Origin: Rotaria sordida
Taxonomy: Eukaryota > Rotifera > Eurotatoria > Philodinida > Philodinidae
Reading direction: 5' to 3'
Assembly (NCBI GenBank): GCA_905250125.1
Contig: CAJNOL010000048.1
Coordinates: 52,477 to 116,476, forward strand
DNA: 64,000 bases
Shown: positions 47,605-61,167 of the stretch, one piece after another
Layout of the letters: each line of letters begins with the position of its first letter
How positions within the stretch are numbered: position 1 is the first letter of the stretch
The notes under the pieces: model-generated
What the model saw: only the letters and a program-made list of their open reading frames with translations
Told to the model about the DNA's origin: nothing
Databases searched by the model: none
Program-made: the position numbers and the translations under genes

Positions 47605-48237
47605 ATGAATCTAACAGATGAAGAACGAATTCGATGTAATGAATGTTTAAAAAAATTATATCAAACAAAACTAATGTGTATACAATCAATTCAATATCTT
47701 ATTGAACAACAACGTGAAATCGATGAATGTATTGCTGATCTAAAATTAACTAAAGTACATGCACAAGCAATAAATGAAAAAATTTCGGCATTAAATCAAA
47801 TATACTGGTTTAAACTGTGTTGTTTTAATAAAAAAAGACATTTATTAGAAAGAAATTCAAATAATCCAAGTGATTTATTTATTTTACCATTTCCAAACGA
47901 ACAATCAAATATAAATAAATATGTATATGGTTTAAGTGAATTAGAAAAAGATTTTGAACTTGAAAAGTTATTAAATTCAATAGATAATTCTTATCCACAA
48001 TTTTTAACAAAAGATGATTTTGAACATATTTTACATGAAGAATATACAATACTTTTTGAACTTGCAAAGAAATTAACTAAATGTGTACAAATTCTTCATG
48101 ATACAATTGAATTTCTTGGTATAGATATTAAATTAACATTAGAACATATGCAAATAGCTCAACCACGTATGCGACAATTATTAAAAATCAAAGCACCTTT
48201 AGCTTTTGCACAAGTACAAAAAGATTTTATGGTGTGA
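47605..48237 (+). CDS. Unknown helical protein (210 aa), intronless
   Basis: A single open frame starting MNLTDEERIRCNECLKKLYQ and ending FAQVQKDFMV. Composition is Leu/Glu/Lys/Gln-rich and mostly helix-compatible (residues 1-60 and 140-205), with a basic/Cys patch in the middle (FKLCCFNKKRHLL) and a polar linker. No signal peptide or membrane span. I do not recognise a domain. It lies 580 bp downstream of the four-TM gene on the same strand, with an AATAAA at 48360. AAAG immediately before the ATG could be a splice acceptor, so a 5'UTR intron is possible. Length and A/T-ended codon use like neighbours argue for a real gene. Confidence 0.65.
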   Translation: MNLTDEERIRCNECLKKLYQTKLMCIQSIQYLIEQQREIDECIADLKLTKVHAQAINEKISALNQIYWFKLCCFNKKRHLLERNSNNPSDLFILPFPNEQSNINKYVYGLSELEKDFELEKLLNSIDNSYPQFLTKDDFEHILHEEYTILFELAKKLTKCVQILHDTIEFLGIDIKLTLEHMQIAQPRMRQLLKIKAPLAFAQVQKDFMV

Positions 48238-48359
48238 GAAAAAAAAAAGAGAATGTTAAGGAGAAATAACAATATAAGAGATCACCATTCTATCTAAATT
48301 AATCTTATTTTATATAAAAAATTTTTGTACCATGTACTGGAAAATTAAAATTTCGATAT

Positions 48360-48365
48360 AATAAA
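48360..48365 (+). promoter_or_regulatory. Candidate polyadenylation signal
   Basis: AATAAA about 120 bp after the stop of the 210-aa gene. Confidence 0.5.
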
Positions 48366-51033
48366 ACATTTAATTATCTCTGTACACATGCTTGTGAATT
48401 AGAATGCAGAAGACAAAAGAACGAAAACAAAATATCGTTCAAAGACAAAGATAATGAGACTGATAGATTCTTGTTGTTTTCTCGAGAAAATCTTTTTTAT
48501 TGACTGTTGCTGGAGTGCTAGTCATGTGTATCCAAGAAAATTTAGACCTCTTGCAGTTTTTGACACTCTTTCGTATGTTGAAATTTTTATCAACTTTGCA
48601 GAATATCAAAAATTTCGAACCAGTTAATATGCATTTTCGTTGACATCATGAAAGAGTTGTAATGTAATTAATTCTGTTTTTTGCTTTTTGAAGGTTTTCG
48701 CAGAAGATTGCTGATCTTTTTGTGTGAAACACGTTCTAAAAGGAGTATTAAAGTATAGAGGGTAGAAATTCAAACTACGTTCATCCTCAGCGAACAAACA
48801 GCAGAAGCTCAGCGACAAAATAATTTTCAGTGTTTTTTGTAATAAAATTTTTCAAGAAAAGCTATTTAAATCAAAAGTAACTCCTCATTTTGTAGAGCGT
48901 TTAATGCCCGATCACATGAAATACTATTCAACTTTGTTTCGCATCATGCTGCTGAGAAAATTAGAGCTCAAGGAGAAATTTTTATCGCCTAGCTGTCTTC
49001 TGTGTCCTATCCCTACAGACGTGACATAAACCTTAGGCAATGACAAATAGCAGAGCGTGAACGACATCTGGCTAATGCCCCACTCTTCCTGCTTGCCTAT
49101 CTTTTTATTGCAAACTTCGAGGACACACAAGTAATGTTTCTCCTCTACCATGCACTTGGACAGTTACCTTATTATGGCCGGTTCCTCCTTATGGTTATTT
49201 CCTATGGTTTAGGGATTAAATATCGAAAGTGAAAAAGTCGAAAATCGAAGTCCTTTTTTGGTCACAAGTTTCGTCTGCACCTTCACTATTGTTCTGTGTG
49301 CACATGTGATGTGTTATACTCTATTGATAAAAACTTAGAAAAAGACTTTCATCTAGGCTTTACGAGGATTTCTAATTTTCGATCATGAGCATTTTTACCG
49401 TCCTTTACTCTTCTTTTGCATTTACTGTAATATATTACGATTAACATCTTTCATTATCAACACACATTAACAGTGGGTAGTTCTTCATAAGCTGAAATAA
49501 ATGTTGATGAATTCACTCTTGTAGAATGACAGCAGCTGTATCATGTTTCACATTTTAGTCCCACTTCAATTGCACTAACATCTTTCTAGACTTGGACATC
49601 ATTAGTTACACACATTGGACGTGTGTCAAATACTATAATTATTACGTAAAGACAAATAGTGTATATTTTAAAAAGCAAAAAAAAAGTTTCTTTTAAATCT
49701 TTATTTAGTTTGATTTTGTTTATAATAATGCGAACTTGTATGTGTAAAACAGTTCGAAAATAAATAGAACACGAATTATTTTTTTTTTCGTTTCTTCAAA
49801 AGAAACTTTGTTATGCCATTGTTTTTCACAATTTGAAGATATGTTTTATTTAGTTCAAACAAATAGTATGTAGAAGAAAGAACAGCCCACAATATGCAGT
49901 GTTATTGCAGGATTCATCAGATCTCTAAAGACATATATTCTCATAGAGTGACGCTACGAAGCCAGGCAGAGAGAGATATTACTTATCTGATATAAATTGA
50001 TTAAATTCTATTGAATCTTCAATTTCAGATTAGTGTAAAATCACTTTTCATTAAGTGCCTTTTCTTTAATGTCGACTAGAGAATTAGTGTAGTAAGCTAT
50101 ACATCGGCAGTAACAATCATATTTCTAATTTCTAATTGCTTGCTTCTTTTACAATTAGAATGAGAAAAAAAATCGACGTTTGAATATTAGATCAAAAGTA
50201 AATTTCAAAAAGAGTTAAGTCTTATCGTTTGCTGTAATAAATTATCAGTGTTCTTTATGAATTACAAGTTTGATCCATCATTTATCTCGATTATTTAGAT
50301 AATATGTACTAAGAAATAGTACATGCAGCTTCATTATCATCAATGATATATATGTATATATAATTTGATAATAGAAAGCATTTGCGGTATAACAGAATTT
50401 TAGAATGTTAAATATTTGCTCGATTGTTTATGTTTAGAGATATATTGGAAACGGTTATTAAATAAAATGATTCACAAAAAATAATTGGATGAGCAGCTGC
50501 TCAAGTTTAGTATTGATGTTATATGTTGAGATAACAAACATGATAATGAAAACTAAAAATGATTAATAAATTCTTAAAAATCAATTATTATTTCATTGAA
50601 ATTAAACTTTTTATCATGTATCTTTGTTTTGTTTTTTGCCAAATAACATGTAATATATATAAAAGAATTATTATCTTGAATAAAATTGTCAATGCATACA
50701 GACAAACACTGAATTTTTTTCAGCGCAACAAGATTGAATGGACAGACCAAAAAAAAAGAACTTAAATTAGGCGCATGTCTCCACAATAAAAAAAAATGAG
50801 AACAAAAAAAAAACGAATTAAAGAGAATTGATCCATAAATATACTTTGGTTGTGTGAGATCAAATGAGTCAAGAGAAAAAAGAAATAACCAAATAACATA
50901 CATATGTAATGATTAAAAAAAAACAAGAGAATTAATGACATTCTATAAAAAGAAAAAGACAGTTATTGATACGTCTGAATGAATGAATGAAATACCATAG
51001 ACAATTCAATACTTATATATATCACAATATTTT
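48366..51033. other. Intergenic region between convergent genes
   Basis: 2.7 kb between the plus-strand 210-aa gene and the 3' end of COPB2. AT-rich; short open frames lack motifs. Nothing supported. Confidence 0.6.
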
Positions 51034-54000
51034 TCATGTCTCGTGGAGAAATTCATCTACATTGTCATCATCGAATCGAAGATCCTAAATATTGTAAATA
51101 GATTAATTAGATACAACTTATATAGTATTATTATTGTGTTAGTGCATTCCTCAAATATGAAATATAAAGAATATATATACATGCATTGCTAATTGACATG
51201 CAATATTTCAAGACTTTTATATTTTTTTTACCTCATTCTCATCAACAGTTTGTTTAAAAAGTTGTTTCGATACTAATGGATCATTTTCAGTATCGTCTAT
51301 ATCATCTTTACCAAGGTCGAAATCAAATTCTTGTAATTCTTTATCAAAATCGCTTAAAGATGCTTGACTAGCACTACCAACTGTGGTAGCTGTAGATATA
51401 ATACTCGATGCTGTAGATTTCACTGATAGATCTCTAATGATAGATGATATTGTTGTTGGTTTATGAAATGAAACAGCAGAACTATTTGTTGGAGATCGTG
51501 AACAAGATTGATCGGCATTGACAGATGTAATTAATTTATTACCTATTAATGAATTTGTTGTTGTCTAGAAAGAAAAAAAAACAAAGAAGAATCATTCAAT
51601 GAAAATCAATATTCATTTTAAACCTTAGTTATTGATTGTATTGGTGTTTCATTTACATCATCAAAAATTTCATCATCATCATCATCATCATTATCATTTG
51701 TTATTTCTTTATTTAATTGCTTTGAAATATAAGAAAACTGCCCGTGATCTTCTGCTTGTTTCATTTCAGTAATAGGATTGCTCTCCCAATTCGGCTAAGA
51801 AAAAAAAACTTCAAATAAAATCTTTTCAAACAAATATAAATCTTCATACGGGAAGTGTTTGATAATTTCTAGCTGATTGTACTTTTGTATTTTGTTTTAA
51901 AAATTCTTCTGTTTTATACGTATCAATAAGACCAGGAAAAAGATTTTCATAATCTGTTGGATTAGCTAATGCATGTGCTGCACGTTCCATATTCATTTGT
52001 TTTAATTTTTCTCTCCATAATCCAACAACACGATTTATTTGTGATGGAAGATATGTTCGAGCAAAAAATGCTGCTTCTGGTAAACGTTGATTTTCAATAA
52101 GAATATCTAAACATTGATCTAATTTTCCCAAGACAAAATTTGATAAAAAAGCAATATTAAATTGTCCAATTTTTCTTGATTGTTCACCAATATTTGACAT
52201 TAATTGTTTATTACTTGATGCACTTGCTAAAAGAATAAGTGAACCAAATGCTTGTGCATGTGTTAAACATTCTTCTACTAAAGAAAATTCTCCTTGTTTT
52301 GTAGCAACATCAGATAATTGTAACCATTTTTGATCATTCTCTAATTTTATGGCAATTTCATAACAAACTTGTAAATTTCCTAATTGAAGAGCTAAATCAA
52401 ATTTATGTTCATCATCAAGTGTAACTGCTAATGCTTGTTGACGATAACCCTACAATGTAACGAAATTTGATATAAATTAAATGAGAAAACGAAATTTACG
52501 AACTTGTTTTTCAAGAAAATGTGCAACACGTGTTCGTTGTTCTTTTGAAATTGTTGGAAGAACTTGATCAGCTGTTTCAAAATCTTTTCGCATAACAGCT
52601 GTTTGATATTCAAGAACTGATAAAGATAATTCAAATGATACAATAGACATATCTTTATCACCAAAATATAAACGATTTTCATTCGATACATAACCTAATA
52701 AATACATAACTCTAAATAAAATTAATAAAAATTAATGAAACAATGTTAAAATTGTAGGTGTTTTTTTTTAAAATTACCTATCCAAATGTGAAATTGTTAC
52801 AATTTCACCACCAACATAATAATTTATTCTATTGAGAGAATTTGTATAAATAAAACAATCACCAACCCATACACCTGTTTTTATAATTTCAGAAATTTCA
52901 CTTAGAGCCTAGAAAATGATTTTTTCTTCAATAAAAGAAAAAAAAAGAGAAAAAATCTTGTGAAATTTACATTGAATGCATCTTCAATACCATCTTCAGA
53001 CTTAAGATCCTTATTTGTGGATGCAGCAGCTACTGTTTGTGGATTATAACGAAGAATATAATAAGATTCTTCTGTTGCAATACAAACTAATTCACCATTT
53101 TGACTCCAATAGATCTGTTATAGATATTAGAGAAACATGTCTAGTAATGAAAAGAAATTAAACATACAAGTTTTGGTAAAATTTCAATCCGACGAATTAA
53201 ACTTAATGTTTCCCAATCATAAAATGTTAAACCTGAATATGATCGAATACCCAAAAGATTACCACCAAAAATACCTATAAAGAAAAACTTAATATTCAAT
53301 TATTTGCTATTTTGATTGTGCATTTAATAGATTTATTGTCTTAATTTTTGTAAATAAGATCAATGCTAATATTGATGAATTGTTGTGTTATCTTTGCAAG
53401 TTTCTATCAAATTTTATAATATATCAGAGACTGTCTTACGTTGAATCGAACAATATACAAAAGTCATTCATGATAAGATTGAATTTGAGAATGTATCTGA
53501 ACTCATTCGAAGGAATAGTTGAGTTTTTGAAAGTCTTAATACAAAATATTCACTCATTTTTCAGCCATTAAAAGGCAACTAGTTAGAGTCAGAAGCGGTT
53601 AGTTAGTATCAGAATTTTTCGTTCTTTTCGAATATGTATTCAGAATTTCCTGCTGAGATAAGATTGAACATCTATCGTCAGATTGTTTCAAAAGGTTCGA
53701 AATACTTTTTATTGGCCTAGTTTTGTGCGGGAATGTTTGCTTTACAAAGTATGCTCATTACTTTTCTGTTCTATTTTCTACATACATATTAAACCTGAAA
53801 GTTGAATTCAACTATTCAAATTAATTCAACGGCACCTTAACCTGAACATATCACGCTTGATTTGGGTGATACCGGGAAAGGACGGACACATGCGACAAAA
53901 TAGTTGAATATTTTTACGTCAATTATTCGAATAGTTGAATACCTGAAAAGGTCCTCAATACTTGAATTCATCTTACAGGTGTGACACTATTAACATCTTA

Positions 54001-57000
54001 GTACGATGTCTGAAATAGCACTCATTTGTTTTAAAGGATAAGATGTGTCACTTGCAATATTTAATCCTCTCATCAGCTAACCAACTAAAAGAAAAAAGAA
54101 AATTATCTTTTTTATCATCTCACTTATTTAAGTCAATTGCTTATGTTGAGATGTGTATAGTTTAGATGGAATTTATTGATAGTAAAATATACTACTAGCA
54201 TAGTTGATAGTCTCAAGCTAATTTCAATGAGTATGGTTGTCTGCGAAGAAACAGTTTACAGAAAAATAATAATTGAGAACATATTCAGTGATTTGTGTGA
54301 AAAGGAATACGATCTCAGGCTTAGAATGAATACTTCATAGGACAAACCACGACGTGTATATCTAAAGATATAATGTCTGCAATTAGGAATGCACTATTTT
54401 GTGATAAAAACATTTCTGAATTTCTAGAAGAAAGTGCAAAGGCGAAGAAATCTTTTAATTAATACACAACGGAATTTTACCGAATATGTTCCTATTTTCG
54501 AAAGATCTCTTCATACGTGACTGATGTACATGTGCACTGCGTCAATTAGATCCAATAACTATGAAAACGCTTTTTTGTATAGAGAACCTAAAGAATTTTT
54601 TCAGATTATGTTGCAAACAAGCATTGGAGTGACTCTACAATATGTTTTCAATAAAGAAATGCATTTCTAAGTAGACTATTGTTTACTACTAGTTGGTTTT
54701 CAAGATTTTTCTAACTCGAAACTGACACGTTGCTATGACGACGGAAACAAACTATTGTCCATACTGAACTTACTTATTATTATGGATATAAATACTAAAA
54801 ACTCAATAACCTGCAGAAATTATTTGTAAAAAACAATCGATTCTCCGAGGGAAATTTTAAAATGTCCTTTATCGATTCTTTATTACTGACGAGAGAATAT
54901 TTCCAAGTGATTCGCTTCATTTTCATTTATTCATATCTCATTCGATAGAGTATATTGAGATAAGAAAAAGCCTAAAAGGATTCGTGCCCTTAGCCTACTA
55001 GTGAAGAATTATGGCCCTTTTACTGTGCGCTAGGCATTTCGGAAAAACCGAAAATGGAGAGTTTCGAGCTGAAATTTTACCTATAGATAGATTTTATCGC
55101 CATTAGATACTCCTGAAATTTTCAACAAAAATCAACATGTCTTTTTTGAGATATTCAATGTCCAACTAAACTGGATTATTGTGCCCTCCTATGGAAAACA
55201 GCTGTCTCTTTGAAAATTGAATAACTCGAGAAAAACATGTTCGTTTTCGTTGAAAGTTTCAGGACTATCTGATGACTATAAAATCTATCTATAGGTAAAA
55301 TTTCAGCTCGAAACACTTCATTTTGGATTTTTCCAAAATGCCTAGATCACAGTAAAATGGTCATAATTCTTCGCCAGTAGGCCACGGACACGAATCCTTT
55401 TAGGTTTTTTCTTATCTCAATACACTCTATCGAATGTAGTATGAATGAATGAAAATGGAGCGGATCACTTGGGAATGTTTCCTCGCTAGTATAAAATAAT
55501 AGTAAAGAAGACAGATAAATTTCTGTTGAAACAAATCTCTTATTTATAAGCATCACTAGACTTTCGATATCTGTCAAAATTTTGACTATACAATCATACC
55601 TTCAGCTCCAGCATCTGGTTTAAATGTTTTTTTTTCTTTAAAATTTTTAAAAACTTTAATCATATTTCCATCTCGTACAGCATATTCTGATGAATCTTCT
55701 GACCAAACAAATTCCATAGCATTTCCATAACTTTTATTACGTAATGTTATTGCCGTATAAATTATATATTCTCCATCACCACAAACAACAACAAATCTAA
55801 AGAAAATAAAATCAAAGATGATCAAAAAATAAAAACTATAAAATTCACTTTTTACCTTCCATTTGGTGAATGAGATAATGTTTGTGGATATATTTCACAA
55901 CTGCCTAAGTCTTTAATATTTAATGGTACTTTTTCTCCATCTCTTAATTGTTGATCACTACTTAATTGTTTTAAATTAACTTGTTGAATTTCACAATGTT
56001 TAGCCCAAACTATTTTACCAGTTGAAGCATCCATTGACATAGCTGGTTCTTCTCGACCTAACTAAAAAAATCAATCAAATTTCTCTCTTTTTTTTTTTAA
56101 TTTATTTATTAAATCCAAAAATAAAATACTTTAATCATCATTGTTCCTTCATCATAACCAAGCGCAACATTATTTGATCCTTTTAAACATGCTATAGTCC
56201 AACATCTTTCAAGACCATAATTAAGTGTTGATTCAAGACGATATGTATTTGAATGCCATAACTTTACAGTACCGTCTTCTGATCCACTTAATATAATAGG
56301 TAATTCAGGATGAAATGCAACACAAGCAATATTTTGTGAATGTCCTTCTAATGTTTGTACACATGTTTTATTCTACATAAGAAAAAAAAAAGACTCAATA
56401 ATTCTTTTCAAATTGAAAAAATTACTTGATAATCCCAAATTTTTACACGACGATCATCAGCACCAGAAACAAGATAAGGTTTATCACCACCTGAATAATA
56501 ATCAACACAATTAACACCTTTATCATGTCCTTCAAGAGTAAAATTCGCTTGATTTGATCCTAATTGCCATATCTAAAATTTGCATATCAAATAAATAAAA
56601 TAATTATTAATTATAATTATTTTACCTTAACAGTACGATCAAGTGATGCTGATGCAAATGTATTATTATCTTTTGGATTAATAGCTATTTGCATAACATA
56701 ATGTATATGTCCTTCAAATGTTTGTTTTAATGCCCATTTAGCATCCCAATCCCATAATTTAATTGTCATATCATCTAATAAAATATATATATATATTTCG
56801 AATGATTAACATATTAAAAATAATAACAATACATACCACTACTAGTTAATATATATGATTGTGTTGGATGAATAATAATTGAACGTATATAATCATTATG
56901 TGCTTCAAATTGATGTAAACGTTCAAGAGTATTATAATTATAAATACGTACAAACATATCATCCTAGAAAGAAAAATCAAGTTAGAAATTAATAATAATT

Positions 57001-57376
57001 TTTACAGAAAAAACAAAAATAAGTCTTACAGATGCAGTAATTGCCCAATTTTTTCGAACAACAAATTTACCAGCACGAACTGGAACATCACATACTTCGA
57101 AAGTTTTAATTAATTGCTATGAATAAGAAGAAGAAGAAGATTTGGTAATCATAAAAATATAAATAAAAAAATATACTTGAGTTTCATAATTATAAATATG
57201 AACATGACCATTAAATAATGTTGCTAAAATCCATGGTTCATTCGGATGAATATCAACACATTTGACACGATCTGATCGAACTGATAATTTGCGCTTGACA
57301 TCAAGACGCAATGGCTAAATAAATAAAGTTATTTATTCGAATTAAAAAACAATTCGATTAAATTATTATTACCATG
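51034..57376 (-). CDS. COPB2: Coatomer subunit beta' (beta'-COP), 17 exons
   Basis: COPI coat subunit for retrograde Golgi-to-ER transport: two WD40 propellers that bind dilysine cargo tails, then an alpha-solenoid. Exons close in frame to 1013 aa: 57374-57376, 57177-57314, 57030-57116, 56837-56963, 56626-56774, 56426-56572, 56130-56372, 55856-56061, 55600-55796, 53168-53274, 52971-53114, 52778-52908, 52504-52711, 51850-52449, 51624-51794, 51232-51564, 51034-51084. The protein opens [19 protein letters not shown], nearly the animal consensus. Diagnostic words include [20 protein letters not shown] [88 protein letters not shown] and DYENLFPGL. The acidic C-terminus ends [12 protein letters not shown]. 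The first coding exon is only the ATG (GTAATA donor follows). The 2.3 kb intron 53275-55599 carries a fold-back repeat. Confidence 0.95.
54870..55510. repeat. Fold-back repeat in COPB2 intron (arms about 290 bp)
   Basis: The left arm (about 54870-55165) and right arm (about 55205-55510) are reverse complements. Shared words include CGATAGAGT, TTGAGATAAGAAAAA, CCTAAAAGGATTCGTG, GCTGAAATTTTACCTATAG and CCAAGTGAT. The loop is about 40 bp. The layout and the TTCGTGCCC word link it to the fold-back at 45072-45691. Confidence 0.88.
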
Positions 57377-60300
57377 CTTTAGTGAGAGAGAAAGTGTAAA
57401 TAAACAAATGGGATGTTCTAAAATAATAATAATTAAAAAATAACAAGAAAAATTATGATGGCACAATTGATATACATAACATGCCAACAAAGAAAGAAAA
57501 TCTGTCCACGTCTATTGGATTTGGTATTTTACAATTGATTAGGAACCAATTAAATTTCTTGTTTAGTTTATCGATTCCACTGTTAAGAATCAATGAACTC
57601 AAGATCTTATGCAGATGGAGTTAGTGATCGAAAGCATAACATCCATTCACCAAATATTTCAATAATTGACCAACAACTGTTTATTCGATTTCAATGTCAT
57701 CCATAGGAAACAAAAGGAAAACGTTAATATGGAAAACATCAATTTTGTCGAATACAAAAAATGTCGATCACAAATTCTATTAAAAAATATGGATTATTGT
57801 ATTGTCAAGCTTCCTTTCGACGAATTTCAAATTCAATCATAATCACCTAAAATCTGACTTAAAATCAAGTTCGAATCAAGTTGAAATTATGCTGAAATCA
57901 ACTTGAAATTAACTGTTTTCTCCCCAATGGGTCATATATGACCCATTTGTAGAACGATCACAGAAGATAAAGGAAGCATGAGACTGAAAAACTCCCAAGA
58001 CATTATTTGTAAAGAATTTCACGAGCTATCGATTGATAAAAAAATATTTTGTTTCATTGTTCTGCCTTCGAGATATATGACTTACAAAATCGATAATTTT
58101 GAAAAAATGCAAAAATTCGAAATTTTTTAAACAAAATGTTCTCTACTTGCAGTCGATAGAGACCTTTTGAAATTTTTGTGTGATATTAATCGATGAAGAA
58201 GTCCACTACTGAATTAGATGTGTTTCGAAAGCTTCATGATAACTCCGCGAATTATACATACTAAAGAACACAATCGATCATGTAGTCATTGTTAGACAGA
58301 TGGAGAGTAATCAAGAACAAAGTTAATATATGCGTTATAAATCTCAACTCATGAGAAGTCAAAATAGTATTTATGATGAATCAAATTCTTTCAGATATTA
58401 GAATATGGCTCAGAGTAAAATAGGCTTAAATGTGACAATAGGTGTAAAAAAAGCATGCAATCTTTGATGTTAATTTTTATCGGTTCATTCGTTGCGTTTT
58501 TTCCTATCACTTCAACAGTACGAGATAGATGCTGCTTCTGTCCAGTCAATAATATGGTCAAAGAAAAAAAAACAAAAAGTTTTATGATGTCGTCCAATTT
58601 CCATTTTCTACCACATGATTTTTACATCAATCAAACCGTCCTACTCCAGAAACAAGACATTCGGTGAATTAGGCCACACCATTGGCATATTCGACAGGCT
58701 AATACTCTATTTATAAATTTATTTTATCAGTGGCTCTTGTGAAGCCGCTATGGGGGTAAAGGGTTAACTTGATTTCAACATGATTTCAAGTTAATTTCGA
58801 CTTGATGTCAACTTGATTTCAACTTGATTTTAAATTGACTTCAACTTGATTTCAAGTTGACTTTAACTTGATTGCAACTTGATTTCAACTTAATTTCAAC
58901 TTGATTTCAACTTGATTTTAAGTCAGATTTTAGGTGACTATAATTGAATTTGAAATTCATCGAAAGGAAGCTTGACAATACAATAATCGACATTTTTTAA
59001 TAAAATTTGTCGAATTCGACAAATTTGCGATTGACATTTTTTGTATTCAACAAAATTGTAGGCACTCATTAATATAATCCGATATTAATTATCATTTACG
59101 ATGAAGACATAAGCAAGGATTAAAAAGTGAAAAGTTAATCTATATTTTCTTTAATCTTCTTACTGAAAAATCTTCTAGATGACTTTATAGTTGATAATGC
59201 CATTACGACATTCAATTAACTAAAACAATCAAGTAAAAATAGGACAAACACAGTTGCTTTGAATCGGTATTATCTTGCAATACCACGCATATTTTATATA
59301 TAAAACATTAAAAACGTCATAATCTTCGATCTGTAAAAGCTCGTGATAAGCTTGTGCGAAAACTAGAGCCCGAGCTTTCCTGTTTCTCTTACCTGGTACT
59401 GAAAGTTTTCTTTTACTAATATCTGAAAAGTTGTTTAAATGTGGTATATAATCTGAAATTCGAGTGAACAATCTACGACTGCATCAGTGGTAAACTATGC
59501 GTATGTCTCACAATTGGATGGAAGAAGAAATTAAAAATAGCTCGAAGTTTGATTAAGGCTCCTGAAAAAAATACCGACCACCGTTAAAAAAAATCACTTT
59601 TACACAAAAAAGGCATGGTTAGATACACTGATGTACACTTTCATAATCATTATGACTTTGAGTCATGTTTCTGTGAAAAAACCGAGGTTTTTGCCATACA
59701 AGATGATTTTTTTTGTCTAAAAAAGAATCGTTGTTACCAAAAAAAATTGGTTTTTTCTTACAGCAGTTGTTGGGTGACACGTTTCCGGTGGTCTTGTATC
59801 ACAGTAAGATATAAATTCACATTTCTTTTGTTTAAAAGCTCATTTTATCAAAAAATTACCTTAACCAAAGAAAAAAATCTTATCAAAATTTGGTTTTATT
59901 CATAAAATTTCTCAGCTTTATTGAGGATTGTTTTAGCTTAACGTATGTTTTAGGACCTGTGAAAGAAGGAGAAAAAAAAGAGTTACTAAACTCCAGTGTC
60001 TTCTCTTAAATAAAGAAAAAAGAGTAAAATGTTTCCGTCAAGTCGGCTGAATGCAATTGAAGATGTGACAGACACAAAAAATGAATCTATTAAAGTTGCT
60101 CTAGTTCTCACTAAGAACGAGATATAAAGTTGAAATTCCTTTTTTATATGTAACTAGGCATCCCCAATATTTGCTCAAAATTTAAGCTCAATATGTTTTT
60201 TTTTTATCAACGTAAAGACTATATAGCTGATTAACAATCATGATTTTCTTATTCTTTCTCTTTGTTGTTTTATCTTTCGAAGAAATCGCTTGTTCAAAAA

Positions 60301-61167
60301 AAAGTAATAGCCATTAACAATATAAAAAAAAATGAAATATAACTTAGAAATTTCTAGCAAAAAAATTATTATATCAGCTATCTGGTATATTATTATTAGG
60401 TCACTGGATCTAAAGGTACATTTTAGGAATCAAAATTGAAAGTATTGTTTTTCATTTTTACTAATTGAAACCGATGTTTAGGTTCCGGCTCTGGATATTT
60501 CTTGGAACTGGCAGCCTCTGGTGAAATGGTTATTTTGATCTGTAATTACTAAATCAATTAAAAGACTAAAAACAAATAATTTGTTTCTAAGTTTCTTAGG
60601 AAACAATCAGAAGCAAAGATTTCTTTACTTCTTTCTGTATGCTTATTCCGAAAGTTCATGGTAGTTTACATAAGATAGTAATTTATTCTCTTCATGTTGG
60701 TATTAATCTTCTTTTGACATCTTCATAATCGAAGATAAACAGTTCTAAGAAAAATTATAGATACTATCAGGCAGACCTATACAAGCAGATTATGATAAGA
60801 AAGCATAAACATTCATACATAATAATTGTCTTTATTCTCCGAACTACAAGTTTGTCAGTACTTATAATTTTAGAAAATTAGATAACAAAAATAAACTACA
60901 CATTAAATAGAATGACTATGATACAATTAGATCGAATTGACATTCTATATTTAACAAAAAGACACTAATTAAACGTTAATAAAACGAAAATATATTTAAA
61001 GCAATCACAATCGCAAATTATTCAATATATTCATCAAGCTTTTCCTGCTACAATTGGTCTTTGCATGGTTTTTGTTTGTACAAATTTAGTTTGTGTTCTT
61101 TTTTGTTGTCAGTTGTCGATCTGAAGTTCAGAAGAAAATTAAATTTATAATAATTCATTTGCTTGTT
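57377..61167. other. Intergenic region between COPB2 and the GPCR
   Basis: 3.8 kb. COPB2's promoter should lie just beyond 57376. It contains the inverted-end element 57740-59059; the remainder (59060-61167) is AT-rich with only motif-free short frames. Confidence 0.6.
57740..59059. mobile_element. Non-autonomous element with long inverted ends and AACTTGATTTC arrays
   Basis: Outer ends (57740-57875 and about 58915-59059) are reverse complements, sharing GAATACAAAAAATGTC, TATTGTATTGTCAAGCTTCC and CACCTAAAATCTGACTTAAA. Inside each end lies an array of an 11-13 bp word of the form TTTCAACTTGA: a few copies at about 57866-57920 and about 14 at 58765-58925. TGGGTCATATATGACCCA, a perfect 18-bp palindrome, is near 57937-57954. 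The interior open frame of 70 codons shows no transposase feature. Superfamily not identified. Confidence 0.75.
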
